A stretch of DNA of 64,000 nucleotides from Linnemannia schmuckeri (GCA_029449235.1 JANATG010000003.1:1302001-1366000); one strand, 5' to 3'; positions 42,045 through 56,257 are shown, counted from the first letter of the stretch. Numbers and translations are program-made. The notes: generated by a model not told the origin, from the sequence alone.

Positions 42045-45000
42045 ATGGCCCCCAAGACCCCTCAGGCCAACTCAAAGCTGCCAAAGCCGCCCACCGCCGG
42101 CGGACCCGTCAACCTGACTGGTATCCCTGCCCCAGCAAGCGTGCTCCAGCGACGATCCTTCTTGACCACCCCGGCCTCGAGCTCAGTCTCTAAGGCCTTC
42201 AAAGATATGACTCCTGAACAACAGGCCCTTCTCGCTGAAGCCATCTCTATCCACAGCCCCGGTTTAATCGATCCTACGCGCAAACCCACCACCACTCAAA
42301 CAACAACAACACCGGCGTCAGGATTCTCACCAACACTCGCCGCACATAATACCTCTGGGCACACCTCGGGATTCGGACACTTTTCCGCCACAACCGCACC
42401 CTCTTCCTCTGCCCTCGGCTTTGGTCACCCTCAGCAACCTTCCAGCCCCGTGAACAATGACCGCGCCTCGCCCACCGGGCTCACTTCGCCATTGACCCAC
42501 AGGACATCACAGATCAGTCGACCACCCAGCAACTCTCGTCTTGGCATGGTCCCAGAAGCCTCTGCCACTTCCCTTCATAATAATGGCGCTCTTCCTTCGC
42601 AGGTCAACACGACGACGGCCGGCCAACAACAACTCTCTCGACCCGCTTCCTATTCTGGCTTGTCCTCTCCACTCTCCACTTCCAATCCTAACCTTCCAAT
42701 CAACTCGTCTGCACCTTCGCCCACCTCAGGAGGAACTCCTTCTGCCACACGTCTGACCTCCAGCTCTCCCTCAGGATCCCGTCCCACCTTACCAACGTCG
42801 CGTCTTGCTACAGGAGCAGGAATTGCATCCCCTGCCACAACAGGAGCCCGTACTAGCTTGATGAAGCAGCCATTATTTCAACGTCCCGCAGGTGCAGCTA
42901 TGCCTTCTGCTGCTCCTGCTGCAGCAGTTCCAAAGAATCCATTGACAGGAATTTCTGGCTCAGCTGTAGTTGCTCCTCCATCGCTCGACAATTATGAGAT
43001 TGGCGATCGTGTTATTGTCGAGAGCATGGCCTTGTCAGGATACCTCCGTTACGTCGGTCCTGCCGAGTTCAAGTCTGGTACCTGGGCTGGTATTGAACTG
43101 GACACACCCACGGGCAAGAACGATGGCAGTGTTAACGGGTAAGTCCTCTTTCGTCATTCGACGCTATTGTTTATCGTTATTCAATGCATCATAACACCCC
43201 TTTCTTGGCGATATTGCGTCTGTTGTGGTTTTTTACCCTTTGCGTATCATCTAAGAAAACCGAAGGAGAGAGACAAAAAAGACGACAAGGGAAGGAAAAC
43301 AATGAGTTGTGTTTCAATGACGCTCACAATTTTTTTTTACATTGTTTTGATCTTGCTTCGGTCTTTTGATTAGGGTCACCTATTTCCAATGTCGACCAAA
43401 GTGCGGTATTTTTGTCCTGGCTGCAAAGATCGTAAAGTCGGAGCTGCTCTTCCCGTCTTCAGCAGAACTCGACACAGTTCGTCCCCCATCGGTCCAGGAC
43501 ATCAACCCACCAACAGTACCAACACAACCAACACAGCAATCAGCCAGTCATGCGGCCCAGGCAGCCTCCAGGATCACAGCAGGATCAAGGGCATCAAAAT
43601 ATATCGGCATGACAGCGACCCAACTCAAGCAGCGCAATGGAGCCCCCCAGTCATCTACCTCCCGCCCTCTATCAACAAGTCAACCCAACCTCCCAAACGC
43701 ATCAGCGAGGGCTGCCAGTCCAACCATCCGTACCCTTGGCGGACCATCAGGATCACCTACCACCTCTAGGACAATGACTCCCGGACAAGCGGCGGCAGCA
43801 GCACGAGCCAACTCTCCTTCACCTGTTCCCAAACCAGCTCTTCGATCCAACTCACCGACCACGCGCCCTACCTCTAGCACTCGTTTGTCGCAGAATGGAG
43901 CCAAGCCATCAGTGAACACTCTTATGGCAAAGCCAGGCGCACACTCTCGTTCAACTTCATCGACGTCTTCTGTCACATCTCAGTCGAGTGCCGCTGGCTC
44001 GCGTGCTCGAACATCTCCTACGCCTCGCGCTATGACTACTCCTCGGAGACTCTCCTCTCGCTCGGAAACGCCCGATGCGACCAGCTTTCTGTCGCCAAGC
44101 GAAAGTCGAACCAACCTCCTCGATCATGCGACCTCTGGGCAGACGGTGGGATCTCCTCAGAGTGCTGTCTCCCTTCAGTTGCAGCAGTTGCAACTCGACT
44201 TTGATACAGCTATTGCCGAAAACAATTTGTTAAAGTCCAAAGTGACAGAGACAAAGCAGCAGTTGGAGACGACCAAGCTCTTAGAGAAAAAGGACTTGTC
44301 GTATGACGAGCGCGCCTTCCTCAGCAAGAACTTGAATAAGGAGGCTATCGACGAACGCCTCGCTCAGGAACTGGAGGACCTGCACCTGTTGAAGGCGACA
44401 TGGGACAAGGAGAAGGCGGCCAAGGATCAGGAGCTGAAGGTCGTTACGGAGAAGATGACGCAGGCTTGGTTGGAAGCCGCACGGTCGCAAAAGGAACGAG
44501 CAGCACTCATTCAGGAAAAGACCGCATTAGCCGAGAAGCTGAAGGAAATCCAGGAGAATGGAGGCAAAACCATGCAGGCCGAGGTCAGCGCCTTAAGCGA
44601 AGAACAGGAGGCCCTGATTGAGTCCCTAAAGAAGAGTTTGGTCGAGGCAGAGGAAAAGACCCTGGTGTTGGAGAGCAAGCTGGGGGATTTGACGGCAAGG
44701 GCCAACGAGGAGGAAGAGAAGCTGAACCAGGCCAACGCAGAGTCCCAGGCAGCCATCGAGGCCAAGAAGCAAGAGCTGGAGTGTGAGCGCGACGCCTTGC
44801 AATTCAAGCTGATCGAGTTGGAGGCCCAGGCGCAGGCACATGCAGAAAAGTCCGAGTTGACCCTGAAGGCCGCCTTGGATGAGACTGAAGCCGCCAATGA
44901 GCAACTGAGCGAGCTACAGCGCCGTTTTGAAGAGGAAGCAGAGTCTCGCCACTTGGAGCTATTAGAGGCGGATGTCAAGTTCAAGGCCCTCGAAGAAGCT

Positions 45001-46946
45001 CTGCAGGAGGCACAGGCGCAACTTGCCAAGAGCGAGAAACTTGTTCGAAGCCACGAAGAAAAGTCGAAGGAGTTGTCGGTGATCGTTACCAAGCGTGACC
45101 AAGAACTGGACGGACTCAAGTTGCAGCTTCAGGATTTGGCGGGCATGGTCCAGAGTGAGGAAGTCGACCGGATGCGCAAGCTGTGGGAGCACGAGAAGAA
45201 GCGCCTGGAGGAAGCCGTGGCTGACAACATCACAGTTATGACGACACTCCGAGCAGAGATTCTGGAACTGGAGTCGAACGAGGAGGAGCTCAACACCAGG
45301 ATCAAGACTTTGGAGACTTCTGAGACCGCCCTGAAGAACCTCAAGACTTCACTCGACACTGAGGTGGAGCGTCTTCAATCGTTCATCAAGGCTGCTGAGG
45401 ATTCTTTTGCTCAGGAACGTTCAATTTTGGAGGCTAAGATTGCAGAGTCGGAGTCGACGCTGGAGAATCGCCTGTCGGAGAACAAGGAGCGTATGGATGA
45501 ATTGGAGGCCATCGCCATGACTGTGGAGGAGTGGAGTGAGCGGTGCGAGGCTCTGCAGCTTGAGATGATTCAGAAGACTGCCAAGGTTGAAGAGATTGGA
45601 TTCGAGCTCTCTGAGGCCCAAAACCAAAGAGAGACCATTCTGCAAGAGCTGGAGACCATCAAGATTGAGCTGAAGGCCAAGGACGAAGCGTCTAGTGCGA
45701 TTGCAGATCATGCCGCTCAGTTGGAAACATCGAGGGCGGAAATCTCCGCATTGGAGGAGGAGCGCGAGCAACTTTTGGTGAAGGTCTCAGAACTTGAGGC
45801 GGCCCTGGCCTTGTCGGCCTCAGCTCCTAGGGCAACGGCCTCGGGAGCAGAGGGATCAGAGGCTGTTCTGAACAGGACCGAGCTCGAGGAAGAGATTGCT
45901 GGCTTGAAGCAGATGGTCCACGAGCTTACGGCCGAGAATGCATCGGTGGCGAGCGACAACAAGAAACTGATGCAGGAGCACGATATTTTGATGGAGGCTC
46001 ATAAGCATGTCGAGACCGAGTGCCTCAAGTTGATGGACGAGGTCGAGCGCCTTCACTCAGAGAGCTTGGCGGCCACATCTTTGGGAGAAGCCGATGGCGC
46101 CGATAAGGATGAGCTGGATGTTATTCAGCCGGGTACTGAGATCAAGACTGCCATCATTGGCCAGAGCGAGCTGAAGGCAGCACTCAACAACGTGTCGCTT
46201 CTCACAAAGGACACTGTGATTTTGACCCCCTCCGAGAAGCCTGGACAGAACCAGTCGGCTTCTGTTATTCGTCTCGAGAATCTGCTGAAGGATAAGCAGG
46301 CCATGCTGGACCGACTGACTCAGGCACATGCATTAGAGATGCGGGATCTTCGCCAACGCTATGTTGATCTGGACCGATCCAAGGCGTGGGAGCTGAATCA
46401 GCTAAACAAGGAACTCACAGATCTGGAGTCGTTGATCGAAAGCAAGATCTTCCACGAGGCTGACTTGGAGGAGGAGGTTCAACAAAAGCAGAAGCAGATT
46501 GACCGTCTCCAGAGCGAGGTGGCGGATTTGAAGAGTCAGTTGTTCAAGCTTTCGAACGGAACGCATGGGTCGGTGGCCGACCTCCCTCCCAATGGCTTGT
46601 CATCTGACCGCTACTCGTACTCTCCGACCTCGGTCCTGCCCAATGGACTCTCAAGGACATCTGCAGGAGCTGAACGAACGAGGACTGTCACTAGCAGCAC
46701 GGACCAAACGACGCTCTTCTGCGAGGTTTGCGAGGTGGAGGGTCACGATATCATCAACTGTGCGGCGGTCTTTGGCGGCGGCAAGAGTGCTACTCCCAAA
46801 TCAACTGTGCACACGGCCCCACAGGCACCCATTTTTGAAGAAGATCAAGACGATGACAGGCCTGTAAGTGCTCGCAAAGGATTTCTCATGTTCATATACT
46901 TTAAGCTTTTGCGTGTATTATTTTTGGAGTCACCAATTAACATCAG

Positions 46947-46987
<41 letters not shown>

Positions 46988-47333
46988 TATAGTATTGTGA
47001 GAACTGCGAGGAGTTTGGTCTGCATTACACGGACGAGTGTCCCAACGAGTCTTTGACGTAAGTGGATCGTTTTATTTTAAGACAATGTTCATTGATAATG
47101 GTACCTGCATTCAGGATATTAACACTACACTTATTTTTGATGATTTGACAATAGATATTAAATGTCTGCATTGTCAAAGAAGTTTCCAACGGCAAGGCCG
47201 TTCTATTTTTTCTCACCTTTCGCCTTATCACAATCATTCTCTTTAAGAATACCCACCGCCTTTGGATGTGTTTGTTTGTGATTTGCACATTTCCAGGGCA
47301 CATGCATTTCATGGCAGCATAACCCACGATTGA
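42045..47333 (+). CDS. CLIP-170/Tip1-like microtubule plus-end tracking protein
   Basis: Four exons: 42045-43138, 43374-46863, 46993-47057 and 47297-47333, 1561 residues. A Ser/Pro/Thr-rich N-terminus precedes one CAP-Gly domain at about 315-385 (NYEIGDRVIVES, GTWAGIELDTPTGKNDGSV, then GVTYFQCRPKCGIFV across the intron), which binds tubulin/EB tails. A second basic Ser/Thr/Pro-rich region follows, then about 850 residues of heptad coiled coil for dimerisation. The C-terminus has two zinc knuckles: FCEVCEVEGHDIINC (CX2CX4HX4C) and YCENCEEFGLHYTDEC (CX2CX5HX4C), the latter on a 65-bp exon preceded by a 35-base T run. Architecture matches fungal Tip1/Bik1 and animal CLIP-170, with one CAP-Gly domain rather than two. 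Confidence 0.92.
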
Positions 47334-47690
47334 CCGCCTCTCTCTTGGTCTGCGTCAGCTCGTCAACAATAGCGACGAGTGACGATGTACATATACAATA
47401 ACATCATTTTTTTTCTATCTTTCTTTCGTTGTTTCCTGTATTCATTTCGTTGTAAGCTCCATAGTGCATTTGTTGCCCTGTCCTTTCTTTTCCATTTATT
47501 TTTCTCTTTTTTTTCTTTCGTTTCTTGTCCAGTACTAAGAATAAATCACGTGTTACCTTTTGTTTGCTTGTCCCTGAATACTTTAAAACGAGTGAAAAAC
47601 GAGTCATTTCATTCCATTCTTTCTTCACATCGCCATCAGACTCGGACTGCTTCACCCGAGTCTCCAAGAAAGACATTTACCCGTCCACCC

Positions 47691-49649
47691 ATGACCAATT
47701 CAACCAATGGATATTCCAGCAGCTCAGCATCTACCATGACCCCAGAACTCAGGCATCGTAGTGGACAGAAAGAACAAGGACAAGAACAGGGCTCAAAGGA
47801 GACCAGCCCTGGGCTCGACAGCATTCCGTCAACACCGCAGACAGAACAGCAGCGGCAGCAGAAGGTCTTAAAGACAGCACCTACCCGTTCATCCTCCTGG
47901 ACTAGCCTCGCCGCATTGACGCTGCAGGTCTCTTTACAAGATTGGATTCTAATAGCAACCATGATCTTTGGCGGTTGCTGTAGTAACGTCTTTGCCCTCG
48001 AAATCCTTGTCAAGTAAGTTGACTTTCAACAACGCTCCTGTGTGACACTGGGAAACCATGGCCTTAGTATTTCTTTCTGCGGAAGATTTGAGTTGGAACT
48101 AATTTGATTCACTCGTGCTCTCTCTTTCGCACATGTTTTAATATCATTAGCGATGCACCCAAAAGTGGTAAGAACAACTGGTCGGTATGATTATGAATGG
48201 TGTGAATACTTGCGACAGGATTCTCATTGTCATAAGCTTGGCTAACGGAAAGGACGATTTTGTGTTTGGTTTCATAGGTCAAATGATTACATTTGCCCAG
48301 TTTGTGTGCGTTTCCGCATATGGATTGGCCATGCATTTAAAGTGGCCCGTTGTTCAGGATCTGTGGACACCAAAGTCATCACTAGCCTCCACTCGGGAAG
48401 TGCAGAATCGACCCTCCCAAGGAATCTGGAGATATATACCCCATTTGAAAAAGCGCAAGATCCCGCTTATCCGCTGGTTGGCGATTGTGGTCATGTTCTT
48501 TGCAGTCTCTGTCCTTAACAACCAGTCTCTGGCTTACAAGATCTCTGTCCCGCTGCACATTATTTTCCGGTCAGGTGGACTCATGGTCGGGATGGTACTG
48601 GGCATGGTCCTGATGAAGAAGAGATACAGCAAGTCTCAGATATTTGCTGTAACGATTGTCACCATTGGAGTGATCTATGCGACGACAAGCGCCAAGGCGA
48701 GCTCGCCACAAAAGTCCAAGCCTCAGGATTCCACTGCGAATGCAGGTGACTATGCGATCGGTGTGTTTATGTTGACTGTTGCCTTGATAATTTCTTCACT
48801 CATGGGATTGCTTCAGGAGGCGACATATCAGAAGTACGGCGCTGAATGGCGTGAGGGCCTCTTTTATTCTGTAAGCAAACACTGCCTCGCCTCGTACTGT
48901 TTACCTTGCTTTTATTTGTCATGTGGTTCTTGTGGTTCTTGTGGTTGGGGATCTAATTATTTTGTTGTGAATATTATGGGGTTTGTCAAATAGCACTTTT
49001 TGGCATTGCCGATGTTCTTATTGTTCTACAGCGACATAATCGAGCAGTTCAGGACTTTCAACCGGTCAACACCTATTCCGGTCCTGCAATTGGTCCGTCA
49101 GATCGGCCCATACCTACCCTCGTCCGTTGCCTACACGTTGAGTTCTATCACAATTCCACGACTCTGGATTTTTCTGGCTGTCAATACATTAACACAGTAC
49201 GTCTTAATAATATTTTCTTGCGTCAGTTCACTGCCTTTCATGTCGATCCTCTATCTCCCTAAGCGCCATGTATTAATTTTGTTGCTGACATCGTTGCTAG
49301 GTTTATGTGTATCTCGGGAGTCCATCGACTTACGTCGCTGTCGTCAGCGCTGACGCTGAACTTCATTCTTAACCTTCGCAAGTTCAGCTCGCTGCTGATT
49401 TCAGTGCTATACTTTGAGAACGGTTTTGGGTTTGAGATGGCAGTGGGATCGAGTCTTGTGCTTCTTGGAACAGTTATGTATTCCCTGTCATCGTCGTCCT
49501 TGGCTTTAAAGAAGCCCAGCACGACAACGACAACGACGACTATTGCTACGACTAACGTCACGACGGCGGGTACTGTTACAACGTCCAAGTCAGTAACGAC
49601 AGGAGTGGCGACAGAGGCCGAGGCACTGTTCGACTCAAAGAGGCAATGA
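47691..49649 (+). CDS. UAA-family UDP-sugar transporter (Yea4/SLC35B4-like)
   Basis: Five exons: 47691-48013, 48151-48167 (17 bp), 48278-48870, 48994-49196 and 49301-49649, about 494 residues. The first ~90 residues are polar and disordered. About ten hydrophobic helices follow, starting WILIATMIFGGCCSNVFALE and including ITFAQFVCVSAYGLAMHL, PLIRWLAIVVMFFAVSVLNN, the family signature VPLHIIFRSGGLMVGM, and SLMGLLQEATYQKYG. The C-terminal tail is Thr/Ser-rich. The family carries UDP-GlcNAc or UDP-xylose into ER/Golgi in exchange for UMP; UDP-GlcNAc for chitin or glycan synthesis is likely here. An upstream start in the same frame is possible. The 17-bp exon is needed to join E-I-L-V-N-D-A-P-K-S-G to QMITFAQ. 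Confidence 0.88.
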
Positions 49650-50470
49650 ACGTAGTCTATCTATCTATTCATCTATCGTACATTTTTCTGCTCATTCTCA
49701 TTTTAGACCAATAACGACATTTTCTTTTCTTTTAACCACTCCTCCACATTGCTATTTACAACAACGAGTGACAAGAGCGCAAACAGGGATACATATGAGA
49801 GCATTTTTTATTTTTTATTTTTTATTTTTTTATTTTGTAAGGTGCCAACGGACAAAAAAAGTTCAGAAAAAAAGAAAATGTCGCCGTTAAGGTTGGGAGT
49901 GGGATTGGGGTGAGTGGAGGGAGAAAAAGTAAAAAATGTCAAGGGCTGGATGCATTCGACGACCGACATGCAATTTCTGGATTGAAACCGGAGACAAACA
50001 CAGCCGACAAAGGACGGCGGAAGAGGGAGGAAAACAGGAGGTTCAGGTTCCTGCAGCAATCATGTCACTCCCTCCCCTACTTCCATTTGGGAATGCCCTG
50101 CCGTGTTCCTCCACAGGGTTTTTGTTGCGGCAGCAGCTGTTGTGCCTGTTTGCCGCTTTCCACGTTTGTTTTCGCATAATCATCTCTCGCTGCCCCCTCC
50201 CCTTTTTTTGTCACTTCTTCCTCTTTTCCTCTCTTTCATTACCACCTTACACTCCTATCCTCTTTCCTCGCCCTCAATATTTTTTCTTCGACAGCCGACC
50301 CATCTTTACTACTTTTGCTGAACACGACCACCCAACTTTCATCTCTCGCCAACACTCGCCACCAAAAAACACGCTGCACGCCCACTTCCTCTCTTCCACT
50401 CACGACAATTGCCAACTAAAGGAGTACATAAAAACATCCCTTGAATACTCGCACTCATCACCTTCCAGTG
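49650..50470. promoter_or_regulatory. intergenic region before the pseudokinase gene
   Basis: 820 bp with TTTTTTATTTTTTATT repeats at 49805-49838 (probable 3' end of the transporter transcript) and a CT-rich tract at 50200-50280 ahead of the next ATG. No gene. Confidence 0.4.
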
Positions 50471-53400
50471 ATGGCAACTACATATAATACCAACAACAAC
50501 AATAATAGCACCATCAGCAGCCCACCTGGCACTATAAACGGCATCCCTTTTGCTCGCCCTTACGGAATCGACCCACAGGATGTTCCATGGTTGTCAGACC
50601 TGATTGCGAGACAGTCGCTGCGCCTGTTCGATGCCCGACAGCTGCACGACCTCACACCCTCGGTCGCATTCGGTCCCAACGCCGCCATCCACACCGCCCA
50701 CCTGCCTCTGCAACCCCACAGCAACCAGACCACCCTGGTCGCTCTCAAGCAGCACCACCGCCCCGCAGACTTGATCTCTGAGGTAGAATATGACAAAGAA
50801 GCTGTGTCGCAGTAATACTTGACTTTTTCCCCTTTGCCCTATGCATCCCTGGATGTATCATGGTCGAAAAAAGGGTCTCTCACACTTTAGTGTCTTCCTT
50901 TTCCCTTTGCATCTTACAAATTCTAATCATCGACTCCTGTCCCTATACTAATATTATACCCTTCCTCGTATGTTTTCTACTTCTGTCCAACTACTGGTTT
51001 GCATCCTAATTCTTTCTTTTATTTTATTTTTCCGTCGTCTCTTTACAACTGTTTTGCTCACTGGTTTGCTCAAAACGAAAATGTTATGTTACTTAGGTCC
51101 ATCTATTGCTCACCACCCCGGCCTCGCAATACACCAATCCCATCCTCGGCATCGTCCAGCTGGGCGACCAAGGGTTCACCTACCTCGTCGTCCCTTATCA
51201 TCCCCTCGGCAACCTCCGCCAATATATTGCCGACCAGCGACCCAACCTCAAACCCCTCTCACAGATGCAGATCATTCATGACATCGCCTCAGGACTTGAG
51301 TATCTTCACCAACGAGGCGTCCAGCATATGAACCTACACTCGGCCAACGTCCTCATCTCAATGCAGGGTATGGCTGTCCTGACCGACTTTGGACGACCCA
51401 ACAACCGCGCAGAGGTGGGCATGCCCCCCAAACCTGCAGAGCAGGAGCGAATTCGATCCTTGGCTACCGTATTTCTTGCCCCTGAAGTGCTTGCCTCCAA
51501 TCAATACTCGAGTCAGAGCGAGGTCTATGCACTTGGAATGGTCATGTTTGAGCTGTTGACAGGCAAAGTCGCGTTCGAGAAGGACTTGAGCCAGCCAGGA
51601 TTGTCGAACCGCATCATGTTTGGACGCAAGGACGAAATTCCAGTCAACATCAAGGGGAGCCCTGGCGCGGCCTACGAGACCTTGATCAAGGATTGCTGGG
51701 AATTGGTCCCAGCCAAACGTCCTCATCTCTCCCAGGTCAAATTTCGACTCGAGCAACTCATGGACGAATGCAGGCAAAAAAATGAGGCGCTCAAAGCTCT
51801 CCAACTCCAGCAGCAGCAGCAATACCAGCAACAACAGCAGGCCCAATACATGCAGCCTTATCAACCGGGCTCAGCAGCACCGCCGACACCGCCCTTACCG
51901 GAACTTCCGCCCGCCACCAGCATGATACAACATCAAAAAGTCGTCCCTGCGTTGTCATTGAACGTGATTACAACTCATATCATCGTGGCCGATACAGTTC
52001 GACTGGATACATCTCGACTTGGAACAGAAGGACCGAGCAAGCCAAGCTCAGCAACAAATCAACAGGACGCAACACCGACTGCACAGCCCAAGCCCATCGA
52101 GGCCTGGACGATTGGACAGGCAACAATATCTGCTACAGCACAACGACGCGACACTATACCCATCTCTACACGAGCCCTCGAGATATCCTCGACACAACAC
52201 CGCGTCAAACAGTCAACTACGCCATCGAGTCCCGATCCTACACAGTCGACCTCGCCTATCGCCCTTATTCCCATCCCAACCCTTCCTCTGGTCTCTCCAA
52301 TCCACCACCACCCACCACCACCTACCACAACCTCGGCGTCATCAGCTACAGGAAGCGACTTCAGCTACAACAGCTCCACAACTGGGGCGACTTGGCCACT
52401 GCCACCAGGAGTATCGAGCACAACGAGACAAGGAGGGCATACACCATCGCCATCAACTCCAGTTCCACCGACTCCCACGGCATCAACACCAGGAGCTGTG
52501 TCCCCATCTTCTCGCAGTGCCGATACGAGCGATGATACGGACCTTGTCGTTCGCGCCTACGCCAGCGGTACCAGAGCAACAGCTGCATCCACAGCCAATG
52601 CTTCAGTCGATACAAAACTTACTCTCACGCCAATAGCAGCGCGTATGATTGCTGCTGCAGCCACACCTGAGGCGAATGCAATGCCTCCGACCCCAACGTC
52701 AGCCTCCCCCGACCCAACGCAACATTCTTTCAACAACAACAATAACAACAGCAGCAGTAACAATGGCATAAGCGGAAGTGACCGTCATTCCCGAGAATCA
52801 ATCTTGATTATTCCCGCATTTCCTGAACCACCATCCACACTCCACAACCGTCGCATCTCTAATATCGACCCTCGTTTCCGCCACCCACCTCGCCAGCTCA
52901 ACCTTTCAGGACTTCGGGAACACGAGCGTGGACACTCGTTTTCGAGTGACGACTCAGGATCACGTGGAGTCATGAGTCCAAATCGCGCTACAGTCAGTGC
53001 TGTGATGTCACCACAGGAGGCTGTCTCTGGAGCCCCCGTCACAGCTGGACTTACTGCTCGCGCAGCTTATACGCCCATTGCGTCTTCGGAAGACGTCCCT
53101 ACGGCTTCTCCCTCCAACAGTATCCACGCGGCGGCCAAGAATGGTGATTTGCTAGAGTTGCAGCAGTTTTTGAATCGCGCTCTTAGTCGTTCGCTCTCTA
53201 ATGGATCGTCTTCTTCGTCGGGCAACCCAAACCAGACTCAGAGGGTAGGCAATGGACATGGAGGTCGTAGTTCAGCAGCCGAGATTTTGGACGAGTATGA
53301 GCCAATTGAGCGTCTACCTGTGTTGTGCTGCGCGGCGGTTGCTCGGAAGAACAAATATCAGGCGCTCAACATGGTTCTGAAGGCTGGTGCGAATGTTGAC

Positions 53401-55059
53401 GGCAAGGAGCAGCGTGGCGGCAATACTCCTCTACATCTGATCTGTGAGACCGCATTACCTCCGTTGGTGGATCCTTCAGTGGCTCGGTTCAAGCAGGACG
53501 ACCTTGAGGATCGGGCTCGATCAAGGAGCGAAGTGAATTTGCTCGACCCATATCTGAGCCAGTTGACACTTCCCGAGTTGGTACCGGCCGATGACGGGAC
53601 AGAGGACGATGATTCAGAGGAAGGTCAGGAGAAGGCATTAAAGCAGGTGGATGAACACGATGAGCAGGAGCAACAAGCGCTGGATCGAGTCAAGGATGAT
53701 TCCGAGTCTACATTCAGCTTGTTGACCACCGACGGAGGGTTCCAAACTTTGACCACTCGACAGCAGTCAAGTCTAGGAGGAGCGTATTACCAGATGAAAG
53801 ATCAGATTTTGGTCAAGGGAGGTCTTGAGGATCAGATTCGATTACTGGTTCTGGCAGGCTCTCCGATTGATACGCCCAACCATCGTGGAGAAACCCCGCT
53901 GTTATTGTTGCTTCGATTCCACGATTCTGTCACAGCGCTCGCGACTCTGTTGAAGTTGGGCGCGGACCCAACGGTGATGGCGCCCTTTGGACCAGGGACC
54001 AATCCGGCCGAGATTCATGTTGATCCCAAGTCCCTCTTGAGTTCTTCAGATAAGAAGCGGATATCCAAGAATTTGCGTACTTCAGGAGGCCCCAAGCTGT
54101 TTGGTCCCAAGCAAGGAGCTGTTGGCCAGCAACCACCCACGTCGTCGGCAGGATTACCATCGCCACTGCAGGCAGGACCCTACATGACCAACGACGATCC
54201 CAACCACATCCTAGTCATGCATGGCGGCGCCCTCGCTCATGCTGCGTATCATTTGCGGATTAACTGTGTCCGTTACCTTTTGGACCACGAGATCGAGTGC
54301 AGTGATCCTGCCATTATCGAGCAGGCGATCGTTGCTTGTCACCATTCTGTCGCTGCCAAGGTAAACCCACCGTTGGTGGCGACGCAGAACCGGATCTTGA
54401 CGATTTTGAGCCGGGACTGGAAGGGAGAGGCAGGGAGGAGGCGTCGTGCTCGAGTTGCGGAGCGAACGTTGAACAAAAAGAGGAAAGCGGTTCGATCAAA
54501 TGTACTTTTGGTTGCGTTGGCTGTCTCAACGTCTTCGCCATCATCTTCGTCGGAGCCTTCCTCGTCACCCTCGGCAAGTCGGGACTCGTCGCTGCATGGA
54601 TCTGGCGGCCCAACCTTCCGAACGCGTTACAACCACCTGAACCATGAGAAGCTGTCATCGTCCCTAGGACCGATCCCGACGACACATTTCTACGCGACGG
54701 AGGGGCCAATGGGAACGGAGATCGAGCTAGTCAGTCAGTATGGGTTCCAGTCGGATTTGACGTCGACGCCGGTAGCCATTGGAGGAGGAGCCACACGGTA
54801 CCAGCTGTCGGATCGAGTGGCTGCCCCCATCCCCATTCCCATCAAGACGAGCGGACTGGGATATGGCGATCAGCAGCAGCAGCAGCAACAACAACAGCAT
54901 CAGACGGTGTATCAACAGGGACAACAGGACTCTACGAGAGATAACCAGGACTGGTATGGAACAAGCGATCCTAAGAGCCCACGGGCTGGACAGAGCCCTG
55001 GAGGAGAGGGCAAAGGGCTCTTCCGGAAGTTCAAGAACATTGCTGGCAAGCGATCCTGA
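50471..55059 (+). CDS. pseudokinase with C-terminal ankyrin repeats
   Basis: Two exons: 50471-50782 and 51097-55059, 1424 residues. Residues 80-340 are a protein-kinase fold with LVALK (Lys about 93) and an EVHLLL helix. The catalytic loop reads HMNLHSANVLI instead of HRDLKxxN, so the catalytic Asp is Asn and the Lys is His. TDFG is kept, followed by LAPEVL, SEVYALGMVMFELLTGK and RPHLSQV. It probably binds nucleotide or partners rather than phosphorylating. A long Gln/Ser/Pro/Thr-rich region follows, then ankyrin-type units (SIHAAAKNGDLLELQQFL, GGNTPLHLICE, HRGETPLLLLLRFHDS, LKLGADPTV). The exon-1 donor could also be 21 bp downstream. It is likely a signalling scaffold. Confidence 0.85.
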
Positions 55060-55369
55060 GCCAACATAGGCTGATAGTCTCTAATGTTCATATGAATAAA
55101 ATGCCATAAAAGTACACGGTGAGATTAGTTGCTCGATGTGCTCGTGTGCCTGAAATAAATGATGGTCAATTAGAGAGGTGGCATCATGACTTCTGTAAAT
55201 GACAGCATCTTTCATTCTGCCGTTTTTTTGTCTGCCGTTTTTTTGTCTGCCCTTTGCTGCGTGCCTTTCTTTTTCCTCTCTTTCTTCTCCACTCATCCAC
55301 TCTCTTCCTACTCTCCCCTCTCTACCCTCACTCCCATCCTTCTCACCCCCATCACACATCTTCCATTCA

Positions 55370-56257
55370 ATGTCCACCCGCCAAGCTCGCACTGCGGACA
55401 AGTCGACCAACGACAAGCACACTCGCATCCTCAAGGCCCTCTTGCAAAAGCCCGGCAACAAGTTCTGTGTCGACTGCCGTAAGAAAGGTATGCATTAGTT
55501 AAAGAGCAGCAATCATTTTAGACAGCTCATCTGTTATCTTTTTCCCATCTTAAGTCATCATCATCTTCAAAGCGTATTTACACATGTCTTGTGCCATTCT
55601 TTCTCTTTTCTTTTGTTTTGCAATGAATGTCTATGCTAATGGTAGATCCCCGTTGGGCCAGGTAATACGAGTATTCCTTTGTTGACTTAAAACCCCTGGT
55701 TCTAGGAGTTGGATTAGCCTTTGCCATACCTGTTTTATTACTTTTGTAGTCTGCAGCCTCCCCTGCATCCGAACAAATTGATCAACCTCGTTTTCTCTTT
55801 TTTGTTTTGCGGATAATAGTTTCAACCTCGGATGCTTCATGTGTATCCGCTGCTCGGGTGTCCATCGCTCCATGGGAACCCACATTAGCAAAGGTAAGCA
55901 AATGTGTTGTTGCTTGAAGATACAGCCCTCGTTATTTCATGGACGCCCCCGCTAACTCATTTGTCTCATTTGGATTTATTCTCATAGTCAAATCCGTTGA
56001 CTTGGACAGCTGGACTGTGGAGCAGGTGGAAAACATGATCAAGTGGGGCAACGAAAAGGCCAACATGTATTGGGAGGCACGCTTACCCGAGCGCAACATC
56101 CCTAATGAGTCGTAAGTTGACTGACCAATTATTAGACTGGACGGCAAGGCGAAAAAAAAAAAAGATAGGGTGGCCATATCGCAAGTGGATCAATCGGTCT
56201 CTCGAAAAAGAACAAAATATTCGCAAGGCAAGCATGCTAATCGACGCCAACCTTCCG

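Noticed and set aside
44511..45119. Minus-strand frame of 202 codons inside the CLIP coiled coil
   Set aside because: Ser/Leu-rich mirror of Glu/Lys/Gln heptads; a codon-composition artefact.
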